Source: GCA-958296115 sp965222445
GTDB lineage: Bacteria > Chloroflexota > Dehalococcoidia > Lucifugimonadales > CAJWER01
Assembly (NCBI GenBank): GCA_965222445.1
Contig: CBDCTY010000002.1
Span: 2,666,001-2,730,000, forward strand
Length of the DNA: 64,000 nt
Reading direction: 5' to 3'
How positions within the stretch are numbered: position 1 is the first letter of the stretch; every line of letters starts with the position of its first letter. The notes beneath the pieces are model-generated. The model was not told the DNA's origin, did not search any database, and was given only the letters and a program-made list of their open reading frames with translations. A program made the position numbers and the translations under genes. Shown piece by piece: positions 34,685 to 43,692 of this stretch.

Positions 34685-35836
34685 CTACGGGTGGAATCGT
34701 AGCAGGATTCGGCTGATGTGGCCTTCGCGTCCGAACGCGTTGACGCCCTTGGCCATGATCTCGTTCTTACCAGGCTTCAGTCTCCAGGTAAAGTCTCTCC
34801 CCCTCTCATTCCAGGGGTCGTGGTCGATGCGGACCAGCAGCTTCTCCAGGTTGGGCATACTGTCCTCGAGGTCGACCTTCAGAAGAACAGCATCGCCTCT
34901 ATCCCATGCGTCCGCGTCCGCCCTCAGGTTGATCTGTACCTGGTCGATGGTGGGGTACATGTCGTGCTGGTTGCCCGTCCACAGGTCCTTGTTCGGGTTG
35001 TTCGCGGCTACCAGGCGTGGGGGTGTCCGGTCGTCGATCCAGTTGAGGACCGGTACCGGTCCGCCTCGGGAGTGGTGGGTGTTGCCGAGATGAACAGCTA
35101 CGTGGGAGTAGTAGTCGCCCGCGTCGTGTCGGGTGAAGGTCCAGAACGTTGTGTCCGCCTCGTCGAGCGTCCCCCACACGTCGAGCAGTCCCGAGCTCTC
35201 CTTGGTCGTCCTGCGGAACGGAGTGGGCCCCTCGACGAGGCTGACTTCGTCCCAGCGCCGGTCGACCCATGCTCGGTGGATTTCCAGCGCGCTCAGAGGC
35301 ACGCCGTCACGCTCGTAGTGCACGTTCATGTCCGCGTCGAGCATGATCCACTTGTGGAACTGATGGGAGTAGACCTCGGGGATCGAGTGTCCGATGTTGC
35401 CCTCGTCCAGAGACATCCACTCCGACGCGGCCTTCGCGATGCTCGCCCGCCTGGCGACGAAGCCGAGCGACAGGAAGCACTGCATCAGCGTCATAGAGTA
35501 GTAGCCGCAGGCGAAGTCGCTGCCCAGCTGGGCGGCTTCCAGCATCTCCAGCGCGCTGTTCGAGTCCGATACCGTGCTCCAGCCGTGGTCCCACCGATTG
35601 CGGACCCACTCCTTGAGCAGCAGCATCTGCTCGAACTCCGTACGCCCCCCGCCAATCACGTCGTCCAGCTCGTACTTCTCGCGCAGCTCCGTGAGGAAGT
35701 CGTCGGGGGCCTGGAAGTCGTACTCGTACGAGCTCCGCACGATCCACTCGTTCTGCCACTCGACGATCCTCAGCTCCGGCGCGATGACTTCGGCTGGCGC
35801 TGTCTGTGGCTCTGCCGCTCTCTGTGTTGTCGTCAT
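34685..35836 (-). CDS. Transglutaminase-like protein, paralogue 2
   Basis: 383 residues from ATG 35836 (GGAGCAGGAG upstream; a TTG at 35848 is less likely). The catalytic Cys is in GSDFACGYYSMTLMQCFLSL, and His and Asp in YSHQFHKWIMLDADMNVHY. The conserved ELRIVEWQNEWIVRSSYEYD opens the domain, and the C-terminal sheet matches paralogue 1. It is 25 bases upstream of that gene. Confidence 0.82.
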   Translation of the reverse strand: MTTTQRAAEPQTAPAEVIAPELRIVEWQNEWIVRSSYEYDFQAPDDFLTELREKYELDDVIGGGRTEFEQMLLLKEWVRNRWDHGWSTVSDSNSALEMLEAAQLGSDFACGYYSMTLMQCFLSLGFVARRASIAKAASEWMSLDEGNIGHSIPEVYSHQFHKWIMLDADMNVHYERDGVPLSALEIHRAWVDRRWDEVSLVEGPTPFRRTTKESSGLLDVWGTLDEADTTFWTFTRHDAGDYYSHVAVHLGNTHHSRGGPVPVLNWIDDRTPPRLVAANNPNKDLWTGNQHDMYPTIDQVQINLRADADAWDRGDAVLLKVDLEDSMPNLEKLLVRIDHDPWNERGRDFTWRLKPGKNEIMAKGVNAFGREGHISRILLRFHP

Positions 35837-35851
35837 CTCCTGCTCCAAACT

Positions 35852-36071
35852 CCCCTCTCCCTCGACGGGCTGACAGGGGTAGGTATTTTTATGTCAAGTT
35901 GATCGACCTCAAGCCAAACGGCGGTTCGGTCTATGTTTCACAAAGCTGAAAACTCGACTTTGCTGCACTCTCGTCACTGTAATGGATCGGTGCCAGATTC
36001 TTGCGTCTTCCAAGGTTTTATAGCTAATTTCAGATTTTACCTACCCCTGTCAGCCCCTTCGCGGGAGAGGG
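35852..36071. mobile_element. MITE-like element with ~34-bp imperfect inverted ends
   Basis: The left arm (35852-35885) and right arm (36038-36071) are inverse copies, with the inner 19 bases exact (tacctacccctgtcagccc on the right) and the outer part slightly shifted. The ~150 bases between are AT-rich compared with the neighbours and code for nothing. It separates two transglutaminase-like paralogues within one operon-like run. Confidence 0.6.
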
Positions 36072-36083
36072 TTAGGGTGACCG

Positions 36084-37232
36084 CTAGGGGCGGTATCGAA
36101 GAAGGACGCGGCTGATGTGGCCCTCGCGGCCGAAGGTGTTGGTCCCCTTCGCCATGATCTCGTTCTTGCCGGGCTTCAGAACCCATCTGAACGGCTGCTT
36201 GGTCTCGTGCCAGGGCTCGTGGTCGATTCGCACCAGCAGCTTCCCAAGGTTGGGCATGCTGTGCTTCAGTGAGACGTCCAGCACGGCCTCGCCCCGCTCC
36301 CATACTTCCGCATCCACACGTAGGTCGATCTGCACCTGGTCCATCGTCGGATACATGTCGTGCTCGTTGCCCGTCCAGATGTTTTGGTTGACGGAGTTGC
36401 GGTCTATCAGCTTCGGGGGCGTCACGTCGTCGATCCAGTGCAGCATAGTCGCCGGTTGCGGCTGGGGGTGCCTATTGTCCAGCCTGACGCTGGCGTGAGC
36501 GGAGTAGTCCCCAAGCTCGTGCCATATGAAGGTCTGGATCATCGACTCGTGATAGTCGTGGTCTCCAAGCCTGAGGTAGCCGGAGCTCCGCTTGCGGGTG
36601 AATGCGAACGGCTTCTGGCCGCGCACCATCCGCACCTCGTTCCAGCGGCGGGTTACCCAAGCCCTGTGTATCTCCAACGCGCTCTGCGGAACGCCAGCAC
36701 GCTCGAAGTGCATATTCAGGTCGGCGTCCAGCAGTACCCACTTGTGGAAGTCGTGCGAGTAGACCTCGAGCACCGAGTGGCCGACATTGCCCTCGCCCGG
36801 CGCGTCCCATTCGGTCGCCGTCTTCGAGATGCCGGCTCGCCTGGCGACGAAGCCCATCGCCTGCAGGCACTGCATGAACGTGATGGCGTAGTAGACGCAG
36901 TGGAAGTCGTTGCCGCGCTCGACCTCTCTCAGGATATCGAGTGCGTTCGTGGTCTCAGGTAGGACGAGGCTCCAGCCGTGGTCCCACTTGTCGTGTACCC
37001 ACTCGCGCAGGAGTAGTATCTGCTCGAACTCCGTTCTGCCGGGGCGAATGACATCGTCGAGCTCGTACTTCTGCCGGAGCTCGGTCAGGAGCTGGTCTGG
37101 GGCAGGGAACTGGAACTCGAAGGCGCTCTCGGCGACCCATTCGTTCTGCCACTCGACAATACGAAGCTCCGGGGGTATCGCTTCGCCCGCTGCCGCCGTG
37201 TCGGTTGTGCTCTTCGTCCCTGCGGTCGCCAG
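36084..37232 (-). CDS. Transglutaminase-like protein, paralogue 3 (CTG start)
   Basis: From CTG 37232 the gene is 1,149 bases, the same length as paralogue 1. It begins LATAGTKSTT, aligning with MATTSQATQT of paralogue 1, and continues into EAIPPELRIVEWQNEWVAES. GAGGAG stands six bases before the CTG, and no ATG, GTG or TTG exists in frame before residue ~120. The core has Cys in GNDFHCVYYAITFMQCLQAM and His/Asp in YSHDFHKWVLLDADLNMHF. Automated calls would start at 36875 and lose the catalytic Cys. The permease stop lies 43 bases upstream. Confidence 0.78.
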   Translation of the reverse strand: MATAGTKSTTDTAAAGEAIPPELRIVEWQNEWVAESAFEFQFPAPDQLLTELRQKYELDDVIRPGRTEFEQILLLREWVHDKWDHGWSLVLPETTNALDILREVERGNDFHCVYYAITFMQCLQAMGFVARRAGISKTATEWDAPGEGNVGHSVLEVYSHDFHKWVLLDADLNMHFERAGVPQSALEIHRAWVTRRWNEVRMVRGQKPFAFTRKRSSGYLRLGDHDYHESMIQTFIWHELGDYSAHASVRLDNRHPQPQPATMLHWIDDVTPPKLIDRNSVNQNIWTGNEHDMYPTMDQVQIDLRVDAEVWERGEAVLDVSLKHSMPNLGKLLVRIDHEPWHETKQPFRWVLKPGKNEIMAKGTNTFGREGHISRVLLRYRP

Positions 37233-37275
37233 TGGTGTCTCCTCGTGGGACGCGACCCGTTCGTCTGCGCCAGCC

Positions 37276-38391
37276 TCAGTGACCGTAGGGGTCCGCCGCG
37301 TCCCGGAGGCCGTCGCCGATGAAATTGAAGCCCAGGATGATGATGATGACGATCAGGCCTGGAATCAGGACCCACGGCGTCAGCGCGATCGACCGGACGT
37401 TCTGCGCCTCCACCAGCATGACACCCAGGCTGATGGCGGGCTGTCTTAGACCTACGCCCAGGAAGCTCAGTGACGTTTCGGCAATGATCACTGCCGGTAC
37501 GCTGAGGGTCACCGAGGCTATGATGTGGCTGACGAAGGACGGGAGCATGTGCCTGAATATGATCCTGCCCTCCCATGCGCCGGCCAGCCGGGCCGCCGTG
37601 ATGAACTCCTCCTCCCTGAGAGAGAGGAACCGCCCCCGGACCACCCGCGCCATGCCGGTCCAGCCCAGCAGGGCGATTATCGTCGTGATCGCGAAGTAGA
37701 CCTGTACGATGCCCCAGGTATTGGGCACCAGCGCAGCTAGCATGATCCATAGCGGGAGCGTCGGTATGGAGATGATGAACTCGATCAGGCGCTGGATGAG
37801 CACGTCGAGCCAGCCCCCTGCGTAGCCTGATACTCCCCCCAGGACGACGCCCAGAACTAGGCTGATCAGCATTCCGACCATCCCGATAGAGAGCGAGAGC
37901 CTGATGGCATGGGCGAGACGGGACCATATGTCGCGGCCAAGACGGTCGGTCCCCAGCGGGTAGAACGGCCTGCCGTCCTCCGTCTCTATGCCCATCAGGT
38001 GGATGTCAGTCTTGAACAGCCATAGGAGCTTGTACCGCTGGCCGTGGATGAAGAACTTGATCGGGATCTTGTTGTCTTTGTCGGGCGTGTGGTCCAGTGC
38101 AAACGTCTCGGTGTTCCTGACCGTCTTCAGGGCGTAGACGTGGGGATCGAAGCTCCACAGGCCGTTGATCCGCTGCGGCCCTACGAGAGATTCCCTGCCG
38201 TGCGTGATCTTCGGGTCGTGTATTGAGAGGAAGTTAGGAAAAAGTGCGATCAGGAAAAAGAAGGAGAGGATTACCGTAGCAACTAGAGCGAGCTTATGCT
38301 TCTTGAAGCGCCACCAGACCAGCTTCCACTGGGGCGCTACATAAACTTCCTCCTCCTCGGCCGGCAACGGCACAGCAACGGTTTCTGCCAT
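37276..38391 (-). CDS. Peptide-type ABC transporter permease (DppC/OppC-like)
   Basis: 371 residues. An N-terminal cytoplasmic tail and first helix (ALVATVILSFFFLIALFPNF) precede a ~90-residue periplasmic insertion. The five-helix permease core follows, with the EAA-loop motif EEEFITAARLAGAWEGRIIFRHMLP, and before it PLGTDRLGRDIWSRL, a signature of DppC-type subunits. It pairs with the DppB-like gene immediately upstream, whose stop adjoins this ATG. GAGGGG precedes it. No ATPase gene is in the window, so DppD/F-type subunits must be encoded elsewhere. Confidence 0.92.
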   Translation of the reverse strand: MAETVAVPLPAEEEEVYVAPQWKLVWWRFKKHKLALVATVILSFFFLIALFPNFLSIHDPKITHGRESLVGPQRINGLWSFDPHVYALKTVRNTETFALDHTPDKDNKIPIKFFIHGQRYKLLWLFKTDIHLMGIETEDGRPFYPLGTDRLGRDIWSRLAHAIRLSLSIGMVGMLISLVLGVVLGGVSGYAGGWLDVLIQRLIEFIISIPTLPLWIMLAALVPNTWGIVQVYFAITTIIALLGWTGMARVVRGRFLSLREEEFITAARLAGAWEGRIIFRHMLPSFVSHIIASVTLSVPAVIIAETSLSFLGVGLRQPAISLGVMLVEAQNVRSIALTPWVLIPGLIVIIIILGFNFIGDGLRDAADPYGH

Positions 38392-39381
38392 TCACCCCTC
38401 GATCCGGATGCGCGGGTCCGCCCAGGCAAGTATCAGGTCGGAGATCAGCGTGCCTATGAGCGTGAGCCCAGCGAGGATGAATAGCAGCGAGCCGGCAAGC
38501 AGCATGTCCTCCTCGAGAGTAGCCTCGAGGAGCAGCGGGCCGATGATCGGCAACCCCAGTACGACTCCGAGGATGGTTGCGCCGGAGAAGAGCTGCGGCA
38601 GGGCGTAGCCTATGCCGCTGAAGAAGGGATTCAATGCCGTGCGCATCGGGTACTTCAGGATGACTCGCCAGATCGGAAGGCCCTTTGCCATGGCGGTCAG
38701 GACATAGGGCCTGTGCAGCTCGTCGAGCATGTTCGCGCGGACGATTCTGGTCAGCCCCGCCATGCCGTCGGTCCCCAGGATGATCGCGGGGACCCACACG
38801 TGCTTCAGCACATCGAGGACACGGGCCCAGCTCCATGGCGCGTTCATGTACTCGGGTGAGAACAGCCCGCCAATATACCCCCCGCCCAAGTCGAGTACGA
38901 TCCACATGATGGCCAGCGCCAGCAGGAAATTTGGCGTGCCGATGCCTATGTAGGCTGTGAACGTCGCAATGTAGTCGAGTATCGAGTACTGCTTGACGGC
39001 CGAGATCACGCCTATGGGTATGGCGAAGGTCCAGACGAACAGGATCGTGATGAGGGAGAGGGCGACCGTGAGGAGCAGCCGCTCCTTTACCAGCTCGTTG
39101 ACAGGCGCCTCTCGCGCCGTCGACAGGCCGAAGTCTCCTCGGAGCACCTTGCCTATCCACTTCAGGTACTGCACGTATATCGGCTGGTCGAGACCGTACT
39201 GACGTCGAAGGGCGGCCTCTTCTTCCTTGGTGACCGGAAATCCCTGCTGCATCGAAACCCTGGCGAGGTAGGAGGTGACGTAGTCGCCCGGAGGGGCCTG
39301 AAGAATCACGAACGAAGTTGCCGAAATGAGGAACAGAAGGGGGATGATTATGAAAAATCGTTTAATCGCAAAGCCCAGCAT
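38392..39381 (-). CDS. Peptide-type ABC transporter permease (DppB/OppB-like), copy 1
   Basis: 329 residues. The first helix is FFIIIPLLFLISATSFVILQ; PPGDYVTSYLARVS and LRRQYGLDQPIYVQYLKWIG are typical of DppB proteins. The EAA region reads MLDELHRPYVLTAMAKGLPIWRVILKYPMR and the ending is ILAWADPRIRIEG. Its 3' two thirds are almost identical in DNA to copy 2 at 42262 onward. It directly precedes DppC and follows a substrate-binding gene and a hairpin. Confidence 0.92.
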   Translation of the reverse strand: MLGFAIKRFFIIIPLLFLISATSFVILQAPPGDYVTSYLARVSMQQGFPVTKEEEAALRRQYGLDQPIYVQYLKWIGKVLRGDFGLSTAREAPVNELVKERLLLTVALSLITILFVWTFAIPIGVISAVKQYSILDYIATFTAYIGIGTPNFLLALAIMWIVLDLGGGYIGGLFSPEYMNAPWSWARVLDVLKHVWVPAIILGTDGMAGLTRIVRANMLDELHRPYVLTAMAKGLPIWRVILKYPMRTALNPFFSGIGYALPQLFSGATILGVVLGLPIIGPLLLEATLEEDMLLAGSLLFILAGLTLIGTLISDLILAWADPRIRIEG

Positions 39382-39504
39382 CCACGGTTTCCCTTCAGTA
39401 AATCGGTGCTACAGATATGCCCATCAGCGAAGCGGCCGCGCTTGGGACTCACTTCCCGCCAACGCAGCATGCGCGCCGTTGTCACACCTGTTCGTTGTTT
39501 GTTG

Positions 39505-39548
39505 AAGCACCCCCGCAGGACCGCGTAATCCGGCCTGCGGGGGTGCTT
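39505..39548 (-). terminator. Hairpin after substrate-binding protein gene 1
   Basis: Fifteen-base perfect arms (aagcacccccgcagg at 39505-39519 and its complement at 39534-39548) enclose 14 bases. There is no T tract on the minus-strand side. It lies 24 bases after the lipoprotein stop and before dppB, so it may cap the lipoprotein mRNA or reduce read-through into the permeases. Confidence 0.65.
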
Positions 39549-39571
39549 GTCCTAAGTGAACTTGTCGTCGG

Positions 39572-42025
39572 CTATCTTCCCCAGTAGAACTGCTCGAGGA
39601 AGGCGGTGGAAGGCGAGCGCTCGGTCGCGCCGCCCATCCAGCTAGTGGGCACGTTCCGGAGGCCGTTCTTCACAGCCGCGTAGCGAGGTACGTTGCCTAT
39701 CAGGCCGATGCCGTAGACATTCTCGGCCCAGCGCCTGAAGATCTCCTTGCCCAGGGCCTCCTGCTCAGCCTCGGGGACCGTGGTGCCCCTCAGGTGGAGG
39801 TCTATCAACTCCTGCATTTCCTGATTTGGCTCCATCCCGGGATCATCTTCAGGATGGCACTGGCAGTAGTAGGACCCGAAGGCGGGACCGGAGAAGCTCC
39901 ACCATGCAGTTGGGGACGTGTATGAGTTCTGCACGAACGGGTGGGCAGCGTTTATGACGTACATCATGAACATGTTCTCGTTCTGCTGCACGCGGTCGCG
40001 GATGATGGTGCCGCCCTGTTCACCGCCCAGCGCTCCGCCGTAGTCTGTCTTGAGCCCGACGGCCTCCCAGTACTGCGGGACCTGCAGCGAGGAGCTGTCG
40101 TTGATCTGGTTCCACGCGTCCAGCAGGAGGACTACCCGCTCGCCGTCGGGAAACGTCCTGAACCCATCCGAGTCCTTGTCGGGCAGGATCTCATCGAGCA
40201 TCATGTTGGCCGTGTCGACATCGTACTCCGTCCAGGCGTATGTGGCCTCGTCGCCCGGGTAGAACGGTGAGTTCTTGAGTGGGACTACCTGTCTGGCTTC
40301 GCCTAGGCCAAGGTACGAGTTCTGGTTGATGGCCTCCCTGTCGATGGCTATCGACAGGGCCCTGCGGAAGTCGACGTTTCGCAGCAGATCGCCGTAAGGT
40401 CCCTCAAGCGAGAAGTTGATGTACATCCCGTCCCAGATGCCCCTGGCGACCGGATGTCCAACAAGATGGTAGCCGCCCTTCTCCTCACCCTGCTTGAAGA
40501 GCGGGAGGTCCGCGTTGTTGATGGCGAAGGCCTGGAAGTCCAGCTCGCCGCCCAGGACCATCAGGTTGATCCGCTCCTGGTTGCCCGGAATGAGGAAGTG
40601 GGTCATGGTGTCGATGTAGGGAAGCTGGTTCCCTGCGGGATCGACCCCGATGTAGTACGGGTTGCGCTTGAAGACGACCACGTCGTCCTTGGCTACGCTG
40701 CCTGTGGGATACCACGCGTTCAGGACCGGGATCTCGTGATTCTCATTCGGCCCGTCGTTCGCGGTGTACCACTGCACCCATGTCTCGAATCCAGCCTCGG
40801 CGGCGTCCGCGTCGGCGTTCGAGTTGTAGGTCTTGTGGAACTGCTTGACGAAGTGTGCCGGCGCGAAGGTGGAGTAGCTGCACGGGTTCGTGAGCCTCAC
40901 AGCCATTGAAGTCATCGGCGCCGGGTACACGTACTGAACGGTGTAGTCGTCGACCTTGACGATGGTACCGTCGTCTTCCTCCGTCAGGCCTCGCAGGTAG
41001 CTGGAAATTCTACCTGGCTTCAACTCTTCGTTGTTCTCGACGTCGTCCAGCCAGTAGAGGAAATCGTCGGCCGTAAAGGGCGCACCGTCCGACCACTTTG
41101 TGCCCGGTCGCAGCTTGACGGTCGTAACCAGGCCGTCGGGCGATATGTCCAGGCTCTTGGCAAGGTTCGGAATTATCGTGCTGCCGTCGGTGCTGAAGCG
41201 GAACAGCGTCGAACGCGCGTACCGCTCCTGGTTGCAGACCGACCGCGACGAGAACGCCGCTCTCATGTCGCCGCCGTACTTGCCGATCTCGTCGAACACC
41301 GGAATGACGAGGGGCTCGGATGGCAGGCGCTCCTCAACCGGAGGAAGCTTGCCCCCCAGCACCAGCTGGGCGAGCTCCGGGGCCTCGTTGTACTGCAGGG
41401 GAGCGGGAGCCGTGACGGCCGCGACCAGCTCCTTCTGGAGCTCGACGCCTGCGAGGGCCTTCTGGGCATCCATCGCCGCTGCCTCGGCAGAGGCCCCGGC
41501 GGCCTTCGCGGCCATTCCAGCAGCCTCGGCGGCAGCGGTGGCCTTCTTGGCCTCCTCGACGGCTTCGCTGACCGACTCGCTGATGATCTTCTGCACGTCG
41601 GCCGTCGTCAACTGGCCCATCGCCGACGCGTCGACGATCTTCTCGACGTCTGAGGCGGTCAGCTGCCCGCCGGTCGAGGCCTGAACGATCTTCTGCACGT
41701 CCGCGGCAGTTAGCTGTCCACTTGTCGACGCGTTGACGATCTGCTGGACATCCGAGGCCGACAGCTGTCCGGCCACCGAATCGCCGACGATCTTCCGTAC
41801 GTCAGCGGCGGTCAGCTGTCCGCCCGCCGAAGCGTCGACGATCCTCTGTACGTCAGAGGCGGTCAGCTGGTCGCCACCAGCCACGGCGGCCTTTACGATA
41901 TTCTCGATCTCGGCTGCGCTTGGGCCGGTATCTGCCGGCTCGTCGGACTGACAGGCTATGGCGCCCGTGAGCACGAGGGCAAGCAGCGCCGCCCATACCG
42001 TTATCTTTCCTACTCGAGTCATCAT
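39572..42025 (-). CDS. DppA/OppA-type substrate-binding lipoprotein with 17-residue repeats, copy 1
   Basis: 817 residues from ATG 42025 (GAGGAGGAGCGC upstream; a longer call to 42097 adds a non-signal tail). A lipoprotein signal ends LTGAIAC. Six 17-residue repeats of the form QLTASDVQRIVDASAGG follow, then an Ala/Lys-rich helix (EEAKKATAAAEAAGMAAKAA). After that comes the SBP family-5 domain (SLDISPDGLVTTVKLRPGTK, WSDGAPFTADDFLYWLDDVE). It captures a peptide or oligosaccharide-like ligand outside the membrane for the DppBC-type permeases. The repeats probably form a helical stalk holding the binding domain off the membrane. Promoter at 42122-42150. Confidence 0.9.
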   Translation of the reverse strand: MMTRVGKITVWAALLALVLTGAIACQSDEPADTGPSAAEIENIVKAAVAGGDQLTASDVQRIVDASAGGQLTAADVRKIVGDSVAGQLSASDVQQIVNASTSGQLTAADVQKIVQASTGGQLTASDVEKIVDASAMGQLTTADVQKIISESVSEAVEEAKKATAAAEAAGMAAKAAGASAEAAAMDAQKALAGVELQKELVAAVTAPAPLQYNEAPELAQLVLGGKLPPVEERLPSEPLVIPVFDEIGKYGGDMRAAFSSRSVCNQERYARSTLFRFSTDGSTIIPNLAKSLDISPDGLVTTVKLRPGTKWSDGAPFTADDFLYWLDDVENNEELKPGRISSYLRGLTEEDDGTIVKVDDYTVQYVYPAPMTSMAVRLTNPCSYSTFAPAHFVKQFHKTYNSNADADAAEAGFETWVQWYTANDGPNENHEIPVLNAWYPTGSVAKDDVVVFKRNPYYIGVDPAGNQLPYIDTMTHFLIPGNQERINLMVLGGELDFQAFAINNADLPLFKQGEEKGGYHLVGHPVARGIWDGMYINFSLEGPYGDLLRNVDFRRALSIAIDREAINQNSYLGLGEARQVVPLKNSPFYPGDEATYAWTEYDVDTANMMLDEILPDKDSDGFRTFPDGERVVLLLDAWNQINDSSSLQVPQYWEAVGLKTDYGGALGGEQGGTIIRDRVQQNENMFMMYVINAAHPFVQNSYTSPTAWWSFSGPAFGSYYCQCHPEDDPGMEPNQEMQELIDLHLRGTTVPEAEQEALGKEIFRRWAENVYGIGLIGNVPRYAAVKNGLRNVPTSWMGGATERSPSTAFLEQFYWGR

Positions 42026-42121
42026 GCGCTCCTCCTCTAGCGGTTTGCCGCGACTCATTTCGCAGCCTTTCACCGACCTGACGGGGCATGGCGCCATAGG
42101 CGCCCCCCGTTGGTGGCGGCA

Positions 42122-42150
42122 ACTCTACAGCAAGCCACGAATAGTGTCAA
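42122..42150 (-). promoter_or_regulatory. Promoter of substrate-binding protein gene 1
   Basis: On the minus strand TTGACA (42150-42145) and TAGAGT (42127-42122) are 17 bases apart. The same two hexamers with the same spacing and a similar spacer occur upstream of copy 2 (46455-46483). Confidence 0.7.
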
Positions 42151-42261
42151 ATCCTGCGCCTGAACATCTCATTCGAGAGCCTCCGCCCACCGCCTGGGCG
42201 GTCGATGCGGCGCTGTGGACGGCCTGAGTTTCGGGAGCCGCGCAACCGCCTCAGACGGTGG

Positions 42262-43251
42262 TTACCCCTCGATCCGGATGCGCGGGTCCGCCCAGGCAAG
42301 TATCAGGTCGGAGATCAGCGTGCCTATGAGCGTGAGCCCGGCGAGGATGAATAGCAGCGAGCCGGCAAGCAGCATGTCCTCCTCGAGAGTAGCCTCGAGG
42401 AGCAACGGGCCGATGATCGGCAACCCCAGTACGACTCCGAGGATGGTTGCGCCGGAGAAGAGCTGCGGCAGGGCGTAGCCTATGCCGCTGAAGAAGGGAT
42501 TCAATGCCGTGCGCATCGGGTACTTCAGGATGACTCGCCACATCGGAAGACCCTTTGCCATGGCAGTCAGGACATAGGGCCTGTGCAGCTCGTCGAGCAT
42601 GTTCGCGCGGACGATTCTGGTCAGCCCCGCCATGCCGTCGGTCCCCAGGATGAGCGCGGGGACCCACATGTGCTTCAGCACATCGAGGACACGGGCCCAG
42701 CTCCATGGAGCGTTCATGTACTCTGGTGAGAAGAGTCCGCCAATATACCCCCCGCCCAAGTCGAGCACGACCCACATGATGGCCAGCGCCAGCAGGAAGT
42801 TTGGCGTGCCGATGCCTATGTAGGCTGTGAACGTCGCAATGTAGTCGAGCATCGAGTACTGCTTGACGGCCGAGATCACGCCTATGGGTATGGCGAGGGT
42901 CCAGACGAACAGGATCGTGATGAGGGAGAGGCCAATCGTCAGGAGCAGCCGTTCCTGTATCAGCGCTTTAACCGGAGACTGGCGCCCTGAGGAGAGCCCG
43001 AGGTCACCACGGACTATCTTGCCCAGCCACTTCAGGTACTGGATGTAGATCGGCTGGTCGAGGCCGTACTGGCGCCGCAAGGCGGCCTCTTCCTCCGGGG
43101 TCATCGTGAAGCCCTGTTGCAACGATACCCTAGCTATGAAGGTAGACACGTAATCGCCGGGAGGTGCTTGCAGGATTGCGAACGACGTTGCGGATATGAG
43201 GAACAGCAGCGGGATTAGGATCAGAAAGCGCCGAATCGCAAACTGTATTAT
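42262..43251 (-). CDS. Peptide-type ABC transporter permease (DppB/OppB-like), copy 2, start codon ATA
   Basis: From codon 43251 the frame is 990 bases, exactly the length of copy 1, and aligns IIQFAIRRFLILIPLLFLIS with MLGFAIKRFFIIIPLLFLIS. The start position is ATA instead of ATG, preceded by CAT and a TGA stop, and there is no clear ribosome-binding site. The first standard start in frame is GTG 43149, which would remove the first transmembrane helix. From ~42265 to ~42930 the DNA is nearly identical to copy 1. No DppC partner follows; the next gene is substrate-binding protein 1. It may be a degenerating duplicate. Confidence 0.75.
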   Translation of the reverse strand: MIQFAIRRFLILIPLLFLISATSFAILQAPPGDYVSTFIARVSLQQGFTMTPEEEAALRRQYGLDQPIYIQYLKWLGKIVRGDLGLSSGRQSPVKALIQERLLLTIGLSLITILFVWTLAIPIGVISAVKQYSMLDYIATFTAYIGIGTPNFLLALAIMWVVLDLGGGYIGGLFSPEYMNAPWSWARVLDVLKHMWVPALILGTDGMAGLTRIVRANMLDELHRPYVLTAMAKGLPMWRVILKYPMRTALNPFFSGIGYALPQLFSGATILGVVLGLPIIGPLLLEATLEEDMLLAGSLLFILAGLTLIGTLISDLILAWADPRIRIEG

Positions 43252-43295
43252 ATGTCACGTTCCCGGAGCTCTACGATCAGTACGGGGAGGATGTT

Positions 43296-43616
43296 ATACC
43301 AATTAGTCGTGATACGACCGTAAAGGAATACAATGCTTGGCCTCTCGTCGTCACTCCGGCGTAGGTCGGAGTCCAGTAGTTGGGGACTGGATTCCTGCTT
43401 CCGCAGGAATCACCATGGCCTGGTCAGGCCACATAGGGGTATGAAAATGGCGGCGGCTTCCCCGTCGTCACTCCCGCTCTAGGCCAACGGCCGGGGATGG
43501 ATTCCCGCCCCCGACTGCTCGGGGGCAGGCTTTTCGCGGGAACGACGGTTGTGGTCGCCTGATGTCTATTTTCATGGTAATGACGAGTTTAGGGTGTACT
43601 CAAACCGAATTGGTAT
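43296..43616. mobile_element. MITE-like element B with ATACCAATT/AATTGGTAT ends
   Basis: The same perfect 9-bp ends as element A (43296-43304 and 43608-43616) bracket 300 bases of hairpin repeats: gtcactccggcgtaggtcggagtcc, actggattcctgcttccgcaggaat and a cccgcccccgactgctcgggggcagg unit (each described here in pieces under 26 bases, with shared cores). No ORF. It lies between the dppB copy 2 start and the lipoprotein gene 2 end. Confidence 0.55.
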
Positions 43617-43692
43617 TAGCTGACCGCCCAGGACCGAGGCAAGTTAAAGAGCCGGACGGGCCGGATTCGCACTCGAAGGGCCCTGGACAAGC

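Noticed and set aside
33517..35902. Plus-strand ORFs of 394-399 residues opposite the transglutaminase-like genes
   Set aside because: They arise in the same antisense frame in both paralogues because the real genes are homologous; no motif or ribosome-binding site supports them.
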